The notes under the pieces were generated by a model. The model saw nothing but the letters and a program-made list of their open reading frames with translations. It did no database searches and was not told the origin of the DNA. A stretch of 64,000 nt of DNA from Reticulascus tulasneorum (taxonomy: Eukaryota; Ascomycota; Sordariomycetes; Glomerellales; Reticulascaceae): positions 4,278,001 to 4,342,000 of the forward strand of contig LSAX01000001.1 in NCBI GenBank assembly GCA_001557505.1, read 5' to 3'. Numbering within the stretch: the stretch's first letter is position 1; the number at the start of each line of letters is the position of its first letter. The position numbers were made by a program, and so were the translations under genes. Positions 56,533 through 64,000 of the stretch are shown piece after piece.

Positions 56533-57720
56533 TTACCCAAGCATCTCCATAAGACTGACCTTCTCCTCGTCTGACCCGTAACCTCTCTTTCTCCAACTTC
56601 TGTCCATCATTCCCTTCCCTTCGTCCTCTTCTTCCGTTCGCTCTCCGTCCCCGAACAGCTTCTTCCCTACGGCATCATAACCTATCCAGACTAGGTTCAA
56701 TGAAACCGTGAGCACCATCCCCACCCATGAGGGAAGGGTCCCCTGCTCATCTGTGAGGAAACCCATAAACAGGCGAAAGAAAATGAACACAGGGAACAGC
56801 AGTGCAATTGTCAGCATCTGCCCAATCTTTTGCCTCCGGCTCGTAATCGTATACGGCTGCAGTGCGTTCAGGTAACGCTGGTAGTCCTCCGGCAGATCAT
56901 GCTCTGCTGCCCCATCGGTAATGAGCTTCAGGTACCGCGCGCTCGGCTGTGCGTACTCGGGGTCCGGGCGATGCGGGCGTGATATGAAGCGCCAGTACCA
57001 CTTCTTGCGCGGGTCGGGGTCGTCCGGCTTGTCCGGATCGTCTGGTTTATCGGGGTCATCTGGCGGCGCATCTGGAATGTCGGGGCAGAAGAGCGTATGT
57101 GCGAGGAATGGCTTCGGTATTTCGATTGGCGGCTTCTCCGGTACGGATATCTTAGGGGGGAGCGCGAGGCACGGGGCAAGAATATCGTTGTAGCTGGCGC
57201 CGCCACCTTCGGTAGCGATGATCTTGGCATAGTCTGCTTTGGTGACCTCGTAGACCACGCCGATAAGCCCATTGTTCCAAACAGCGTTTCTGCCCCCGAA
57301 CGGCGGCGGCTCAAATGGCGGGAGCTTGGGCGGGTTGGTCGGGTCAGGGAGCTTGGGCACTTTGCGAAGCCCTACGTTTGCCATGCAGGGTTCGGTGTAT
57401 GGCTGGAGGGGGATATCGAATGTCAGGCGGAGGGTAGGCGCGGAGACATTCACTTGACTGATGGGCCGGATGCCGCGCTTGCCCAGGAAGGTTTCAGCAC
57501 AGAGGTTGGAGCCATACGCCAGGTAGAGTACTGTTGCATATTGCGGTGCGGTTGGTGAGTCCGTCGGGGAGTCGACAGCCGCTTCGGCAAGACGAGAGGC
57601 TGAGGTACGTGGAATGGACGAGACAGGCGGATACGACGACTTTGGAGGCGGGGAGGAGAGGGAGTCGGCGAGCTGGACGAGGATGGACTGTGCCGCACTG
57701 GCAGCGGCAGTTGGAGCCAT
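56533..57720 (-). CDS. gamma-glutamylcyclotransferase-like protein with C-terminal membrane segments
   Basis: Single-exon protein of 395 residues. The GGCT fold signature YLAYGSNL occurs near residue 67, followed by GLIGVVYEVTKADYAKIIATEGGGASY, where the Glu before GGG is the likely catalytic acid. The fold acts on gamma-glutamyl amines or peptides, and fungal relatives include GliK of gliotoxin clusters. This gene has no secondary-metabolite neighbours, so a housekeeping glutathione-related role is more likely. Odd features are an acidic Pro repeat (three DDPDKP-like units near residues 215-235) and a C-terminal region with two hydrophobic stretches (IGQMLTIALLFPVFIFFRLFMGFL and WVGMVLTVSLNLVWIGY). 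The tail then ends in an Arg/Glu-rich stretch. These imply membrane anchoring, unusual for the fold. The ATG at 57720 is the only good start. Confidence 0.82.
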   Translation of the reverse strand: MAPTAAASAAQSILVQLADSLSSPPPKSSYPPVSSIPRTSASRLAEAAVDSPTDSPTAPQYATVLYLAYGSNLCAETFLGKRGIRPISQVNVSAPTLRLTFDIPLQPYTEPCMANVGLRKVPKLPDPTNPPKLPPFEPPPFGGRNAVWNNGLIGVVYEVTKADYAKIIATEGGGASYNDILAPCLALPPKISVPEKPPIEIPKPFLAHTLFCPDIPDAPPDDPDKPDDPDKPDDPDPRKKWYWRFISRPHRPDPEYAQPSARYLKLITDGAAEHDLPEDYQRYLNALQPYTITSRRQKIGQMLTIALLFPVFIFFRLFMGFLTDEQGTLPSWVGMVLTVSLNLVWIGYDAVGKKLFGDGERTEEEDEGKGMMDRSWRKRGYGSDEEKVSLMEMLG

Positions 57721-58775
57721 GGCTGGTGAGACTTGTCGCCCGATAAAGCTTTATCGCAAAGCGGCCGAGAACCTTCGACTTTCAATTCCAGACGAAGGGT
57801 GGACGGAGTGTCAACCTGTTGCGAGGCTGAGAGGAGACGAAAACTAGGTCATGGTTGATGATGGAGGAGTTGGCTAGAACAATGAGACATATCGAGGTGA
57901 TTAGTGAATGACGCGGCACAATGCTCGAAGGATCCTGGGAGGACTAAATTTTGAAGTGGGGTGGGTGGCGGTCGTTATCGGTCGGGGTTCCGAGAAACTG
58001 CAGGGCGGACTTCGCACTCACCGAGGTGAACCAATGACACTACGTCTCGACTGCATGTGAAATGTCATGGTGCTTAAACGTTACGAGGTCATAGCTCTCA
58101 ACTTGATCTTATCTCGGCCCCTCATGTATCTCAACTCAAGCATTGGTGATTCGGTCTGGCATTTTTCGCAGTCTGAGGTTGGCTCAAATTTGAATCGGGA
58201 CATGCTGTGCGGCGGGAGGTGCGCAACATTCCCGCTTCGATATGGCCGACATCAGCGATTCCGAACCACTTGTTGCAGTTTGTAGAATGGGCTTTCAAGC
58301 TCCGTTCGTGAGCTAAATCTTCAACCATTGTTTCCAACGCTACCTTATGCGATGCCTGTGTGCTCTGGCCACCCAGGTAAGTGAGGGAAGTCACGACGTT
58401 CGACTGCAGAGTCCAGTGGCATGCTCCTTCCTCGAAGGATATGGCACGTCTCCTTCTCAACCATTTTCTGAACTCGAAAGATTTGACTTGCCTCTTACAT
58501 CCATGACTGACCTTGTACACTCATCGCACTGGGCATTCTTTTATCCATCTGTACTCCTGCGATAAACTCGTTATCCTGCCCGCGGTCTGAACGACTTGAT
58601 CAATGTGACAGTCGTTTGATACGGGAGAGCTATTCTTGCCAGTCTGTAGACTGGGTCGTCCATTTTCTGTTACTCAACTTTCTGTTCAACCTTTTTCTAC
58701 CCCGCAGCTCATTGTTGCCTGTTCTATATCCATCCTACTTCAACTTGATCCCCATCAGTCCATGCCATCATCGAG
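57721..58775. other. divergent intergenic region of about 1 kb
   Basis: Lies between the starts of the GGCT-like and disordered-protein genes. Short motif-free frames only. Presumed two promoters, with a CT-rich leader at about 58660-58760. Confidence 0.4.
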
Positions 58776-61700
58776 ATGCCTTCGAAACGTTCCAGCAAGG
58801 CGTCAAAGCCTAAGCGCCCACACATTGCCACTGGCCAGCGAACGGCTCAGAAAGCCGCCAACGATGTGTCGCCCCCACATGATCCCATGCTATCGGACAT
58901 GGAGGACTTGGTTCTGGTGCCGACAGGTTCAGATGACCTAGACCGCAACTACCAGGATACTGCCTCTCTTGCATCATATCCAAAAACTCCGGGGAAAAGC
59001 CGGCTCATCATGACCTCGTCTGCCGCCAGTCCAGATGCTAATCAGTTACTCCTCTCAGACTCCGAGTCTCTGGCTGAGAAAGGCTTGGGTCAAAGTGTCC
59101 AGAACGGCCATGACAGGCACACAGCTCGAGATCCAAGCCCGCTGCTTATGCTCAATCCACATGCTAGGGACGTCGAATCTACAAATACTGACGCGTCGCC
59201 TTTTCTCCCTTCCCAAGCGACGCAAGACCTACGACTGATGATATCAGATGATTCACCGCGCCCCATAAAAGACCTAAGCGAGCAAGAAAGGAACGAGATC
59301 GTCTTAGGTAGTCAGGGCGAGGAAACAGGACACTTCCTGTATTATTCTGACCCATCTACTCCGGCCCAAGATACCGTGCAGAGCCCCTTGATTTCTCCCA
59401 ACATTGGCGCCATATGTGAAGCCGCGCCAAGAAGGGAGGGATTGGGCACAATAACGTCTCCCGCGACCCCGCTAGCCGTCCAAGAGAACCAAACAAGCCA
59501 CGGTCAAGGGCGTGACGGTAACTCGACGCAACGCCACTCAGTTGAGCAGACTGACAAGCCCGCGAGTTGCCAGACACCGGCAAATTCAAAGAGGCGGCGA
59601 ATCCAACCCTCGAGCCCGAACAAATCCCAAGTCCATGTCAACCATCATCGACAGCCATCCACAGTACCTCCATCTTATGCCAGGGAACAATTAAGTCTCG
59701 GAGATGTCGCTGATGAAGGCTCCGCGTCCGAATGGCTGCCACCCGTCAAAGCAAAGACATCGACAGTCCTCAGCCAAGCCAAGCGAGTTAATCAGCAAGG
59801 AACGTCGCATGGCCGGGCAACACGAGCCAATGGAGGTCCACGCAAACAAGCCAACAAGACGAAGCCTAATGTCGCAAACCCAAAAACTAAAGGCAAATCG
59901 AAGTGCAAACAGATCGCTAAGCGGCCAATCAATCTTGATGAAGACAGCGGAGCAGGGTCAGCAGGAAAGAAAGCAGTAAGCAATGATGCTGCAGTTAAGC
60001 CACAGGCTCCCCCACTACCTCCACGACGGGGTATTCGAGAAGTTGGGAAACTCGCTACTTTACCTTCATCCCAACTTGTGACCAGCGATATGTTCGCGGA
60101 TCAACTCGACGAAACCGACCTTGATGCTCTGACTCACCAACTCCTTCTATCACAATCTGCTGGCAGGTCGTCAGTAATGAGTGAGGGGTTCCATGTAACT
60201 GATGGCTCGCGTAAGCAAGCTAAATTCAATGCCGAGCCCCATGATAGCTATGTGTCGGGCTCACAGGGTCCTCTGAGTTTACCGCAGGCACAAAGAGACC
60301 GCCTTGAGGATATGCTGGAGATAATGACCGAGCCTGAAGTTGATATGCCAGGAGGCTCGAGTTTCAGATGTACCATGAAGGCTCGGATGCGACTGAATGA
60401 GGACGCTACCCAAACTAGTGATCAAGCCCAACTTGGTAGAATGGCTGGATCTCCGGAATGTTCTCTTAGACCTGTAGCATCAAAAACGACACCCACAACA
60501 ATCCACACTGGAGAGAGACTGACCGATCAAGTTCCGCAAGTGGCGAAGCATGTTGGCCACCCCAAGGAATCGCTGCAGCATTTGATGAAGGAAAGGGCTG
60601 AGGTGATGTCAAGTGATGCGGCCATTCGAAATACAGAGAGTCAGCGGCACGAGTCTGTGCGATCTCCCACCAAAGCGAACACTCCCAAGACAAGATCGCA
60701 GCCTTTTATCATGCTTTCGTCTGATTCCGAGTCAGACTCTGCCGATGACGAAGCCAGCACATATTTTGCTCACACAACCCATCCAACCCTGACCACCCTG
60801 CCACTTCCAGCCGGTACACCAACAATGCATGACAAGGTTCCAATCAAGACTTCGGGGCAGATAAGTGGCCACGAGAGGAAACTCGTAGGATTGGAAGCCA
60901 ACCGCAACAGCGACCGCATGGCGCGAAAACCGCACTTGATAGCATTTGGCACAAACGGCCCAAAGAACCAAGGCAGATCCACACCCAAAGTTGTAAAAGA
61001 TTCCGCGGATCAAGATTTGCAAGCGAGACAGCCAAATCCTCTCATAAAGAAGAGAAAGGCAGATATCAAAGCAGATGATACATTGCGTTACAAAAGGGAG
61101 AAGCGACTTGAGGTGCCGGACAGAATCGAAGTTCGCTGCACACCAGGAGAAGAATATTCTGATTTGGCTGCAGATCGAGCGTCGTCCCGTGGTCATTGTC
61201 AAGCCAACGCGGAGGATGCCAAGGCTACAGACGCTCCTATATCCTTCGACAGTTTTATTCCAGCTACTTCAAACCCTTCTGGCTCTCTCGTTGACGAGGA
61301 GCGCGCCAATATTTCCCATGGTCAGGAAGATGTTGAACGAAAGTCATTTCCAGCAAGCACACAAGGCTTACGACTCAACGACCTCATGAATCCATCTGAG
61401 TATTCCACAAGAGAATACACACAAGCGGGCAGAGAACAGGAGGACTCGCTCCAGAACAGTAAATCATCGTTCCCACCCCAGACTACAAGACTTCCTCCTC
61501 GACGCCGGTCGATTGTGAACGAGAACGGCAGCCCAATTGCAGACACCCTGGACAATCGAATACCACAATTTCAGAAGCCGGAGGGATATCAAGTCGAATA
61601 TCCTAGATATAATGACAGCCAGCCACATTCAGTTTCGAAACATCAGACGGGACCACCAAATCATCTGACTGACACCCGCCGTAAGATGTCACCTAAACTC

Positions 61701-62614
61701 AGAGGTTCATTTCAAGGTTCCTCGACGGGATATGGGAACAACTATCGAGGCATCTCCTCTCGTCTGTCTATGGACAGCGGGCTCCGCACTCTTGAAAGTG
61801 GATTTTCAGGTACTACACTAGATGGTATCCGTGGTGGCAGTGGCGTCTTTGGTCATCTCCGTGATCAGTTCGTATGGGCGAATCGTGACGAAAGGCCTGC
61901 CCGGCTTGACCGCCCTGGTAGAAACTTCAGTCGACTCTATGAAAGACAGGATCCTCGCAAACCAGAATCGAGTTGGGGAGCACGAGCCTCTTCCTCGCAG
62001 CAACAGAGACTACAGCATACTCATAACCCGTCAACGGCATTCGGGAGCCGTATACTGGAGGGACTTGCAAACGACAACACACGTGGGAATGAGGATTCGT
62101 TCTTGGAAAATACACGGCCACCGCAGTACAAAGCGGGGTTAAGAAATGAACCGGGGAAGAAGACAGGCTCTGGAGTCAGCAATGCGCAGACCCATGGAGA
62201 GCTTGTCCAGACTGTCCATGGCATTGTTGAGGTAAGTTGGAGTTTCCACTAGAGTCATGTGTTATTTACCAGAAACCATAGGCACTTCTAAGTCACCTCA
62301 GGCTCAAGGAGTCAGCGATTTCGGATGTAGCTAACAAGTACGACATGAAGGGGCGCCAAGTGTTGGACAAGTTAGAGAGGAGACACAATATCGAGAGACA
62401 GGGTGTTATTCGTCAGTATGAAGACCACCGAGCTAGTTACCTCTCAGTCTGCCAGGCAGGTTCCGACGAAATTGGGAGTTTGAATGGCGAGCTCGGTTCG
62501 ATTGATGTTGGCGAAGTCTTGCAGGAGAGTGATGGGATTATCAGCGAACACCTGGCCGCAGCAACAAGGCTTCAAGGGGACTTGACCACGAAGAATGCTG
62601 CCAGCAGTGGTTGA
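58776..62614 (+). CDS. large, mostly disordered protein with C-terminal coiled coil
   Basis: Unrecognised protein of 1262 residues from two exons, 58776-62231 and 62282-62614. The 50-base intron (GTAAGT donor) ends in CATAG, and the join VHGIVE-ALLSHLRLKE is in phase. The first 1100 residues are rich in Ser, Pro, Gln, Arg and Lys and look disordered, with several basic clusters (KRPINLDEDSG, LIKKRKADIK, REKRLEVPD) that could be nuclear signals. An acidic SSDSESDSADDE run near residue 650 may bind SUMO or basic partners. The last exon is helical and probably coiled coil (RQVLDKLERRHNIERQGVIRQYEDHR, LQESDGIISEHLAAATRLQGDL). A nuclear scaffold or chromosome-axis role is possible but is only inference. 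Confidence 0.8.
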
Positions 62615-63235
62615 TGTGCAGCCTCAACTACAGTTCGTCAGTCGAGTAAATTTTGGGCGTCCCATCCACAGCCGCCAGATGGAACTTGTAAAGGCGAAAC
62701 TCTACAATGGATGGGACTCGGAAGGCATCTGACTCTAGACAGCAAAGAAGTCACGAAGTTGCTTGATCTGGAGCTAGATGATCATAGCTTAGAGTCGCTA
62801 CAAATAGAAAGAACATAACAATCACAACTGACACGATCTTCAAACCCCTCATACTCCGACACAACGATATCCCATTCCCGCCAAGCAAACTAGTGATTGT
62901 TTAGAGTCCACAGATGAGCGATCTCCGGACAGTTAAAGCCACTGCCGTGTAGTACGTGTTTTGTATTTAGTCATGAAAGTATGCAATTCCCTAGTCCTAG
63001 TCCAAGCCGGTCCCTTGCCTTTGTGCTTCTCGCCAACCCTCTCCCTTTGACACGCCAAAACGCCTCGCCTCTTTGCTCCCGTCTCGCTCACAAATGCCAT
63101 AGGCCATCTGGGGTCTCCATTTGAGCCACAACGCTACAACACAATGTCATCTAGGTGTCGGGTTTCTCGCTCCTTTACCTTCCCGTGCCCTTGCCCAAGC
63201 TCCATAACAGGATGTAGGTACAATCCAACAATACA
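62615..63235. other. convergent intergenic region
   Basis: Between the disordered-protein stop and the G tract. No gene recognised. Confidence 0.45.
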
Positions 63236-63258
63236 GGGGGGGGGGGGGGGGGGGGGGG
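63236..63258 (+). repeat. homopolymer tract of 23 guanines
   Basis: An uninterrupted G23 run in the convergent 3' region between two genes. The exact length may be unreliable because such tracts are prone to sequencing and assembly error. Confidence 0.9.
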
Positions 63259-63434
63259 AGGGCGCGTTTCCATCCAATGACATATCTGCCACATCCTCCT
63301 CAATAAACCACATGCCTCATTATCTCGTTATTCGAGAAAAGCAACCACCACAGTACAAGACAGTAGACTCTTCGACCATAGCTTCAGAACCATAGCTTCA
63401 GAGATTGGTTTGTGTTCGAAGGTCTGCCGCGTCA

Positions 63435-64000
63435 CTATTCGATCCGTGGCGGGGTTTTGGATGAGTAGGGCGATGCACTCCTCCTGGGGCACGCAAATTA
63501 GCACGGCAAGGGAAACGGCGATATGCGAGCGGATTGGTAACTTACGAGCGTCTTCTCTCGCCCTCCTTGCGTAAGCTCTCAATGATCTTCAACATCTCCT
63601 TTCGCCCTCCATTTGAATCGATCATCTTGTTCGCCATGCTCATGCTGACCTTCTCCCTCGCATTCGCACTCAACAGTCTCTTCACCAGTAAATGGCGCAT
63701 GATGATGCATACAAATACGCCGCAGTCGCTCCCATTCTCCTGCTGCGGACAATCCTCAAGGTTCAGAAACCGTAGAGGCTTGCCCAGGATCTCGCTCATC
63801 TTATGAGTCGCCAGCCGGGCTTCGGCATAGTTCGCACCTCCCAGCGAGTCGTAGTGGAACGCGACGCCGTCGATGGCGCTGACAAGCAGCAGCGACCAAT
63901 GTGAGCCACCTTCTGCTTGGCTAACGTTCCGGGCATCGTTTATGGGGAGGAAGACATGTGTGACCTTGGAGAAATCGGGAAGGGCGTCGCGGATCTGGCG
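63435..64000 (-). CDS. Ulp1/NEDP1-type cysteine protease (C48), 3' part
   Basis: The reverse-strand gene enters from beyond the right edge, so only the C-terminal part is seen. Exons are 64000-63546 (continuing off-window) and 63483-63435. The intron has a GTAAGT donor and a CCCCAG acceptor. The catalytic residues of the C48 fold are present: His in GGSHWSLLL, Asp in FHYDSLGG, Gln in CPQQENG and the nucleophile Cys in GSDCGVFVC. VFLPINDARN and the short domain resemble the NEDD8-specific SENP8/Den1/Nep2 branch rather than large Ulp1/Ulp2 SUMO proteases. It would process NEDD8 or remove it from cullins. The last exon adds RSASPYSSKTPPRIE and a TAG at 63437-63435, giving a Ser/Arg-rich tail. 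Confidence 0.85.

Overview
This window is nuclear DNA of a filamentous ascomycete, most likely a Sordariomycete. Genes sit on both strands and carry many short introns (about 45-150 bases) with GT..AG ends and CTAAC-like branch points. Fungus-specific families are present: a DUF3176 membrane protein, a vacuolar DapB-type peptidase, and an alpha-pheromone precursor whose WC-x-KPGQPCW repeats resemble those of Hypocreomycetidae. All exon models were built by eye from reading frame, splice-site phase and family resemblance. No search was run.

Layout. 1-7.4 kb: a GH78 alpha-L-rhamnosidase, then a 15-exon ER-type Hsp70 (signal peptide, HDEL tail) with an altered ATP-binding loop. 7.6-10.2 kb: two divergent unrecognised genes, a four-helix membrane protein and a 446-residue orphan. 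10.9-13.7 kb: dipeptidyl aminopeptidase (dapB type). 14.5-19.8 kb: clathrin heavy chain, reverse strand. 20.7-23.6 kb: a degenerate 60-base tandem repeat, a BTB-domain protein and a mitochondrial CCDC90/MCUR1-type coiled-coil protein. 24.9-25.8 kb: alpha-pheromone precursor with seven peptide copies. 27.4-29.9 kb: secreted beta-propeller phytase with an EGF-like insert.

29.9-42.5 kb is gene-poor. It holds only two small basic hypothetical proteins and one apparently intact Tc1/mariner element with matching terminal inverted repeats and a TA duplication. 42.5-48.8 kb: a Cys-rich single-pass membrane protein and glycogen debranching enzyme. 50.6-58 kb: a small secreted cupin-like protein, a DUF3176 membrane protein, glycerol-3-phosphate dehydrogenase with a possible mitochondrial presequence, and a gamma-glutamylcyclotransferase-like protein with a membrane tail. 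58.7-64 kb: a large disordered protein, a G23 tract, and the 3' part of a Ulp1/NEDP1-type cysteine protease that runs off the window.

The genes do not form one pathway. Themes are carbon and phosphate acquisition (rhamnosidase, phytase), carbon and osmolyte metabolism (debranching enzyme, glycerol-3-phosphate dehydrogenase), secretory-pathway function (ER Hsp70, clathrin, DapB) and mating (the pheromone precursor, with a DapB-family peptidase about 11 kb away). I found no cluster that clearly amounts to a new system. The most unusual items are the altered ER Hsp70 and the two unrecognised divergent genes.
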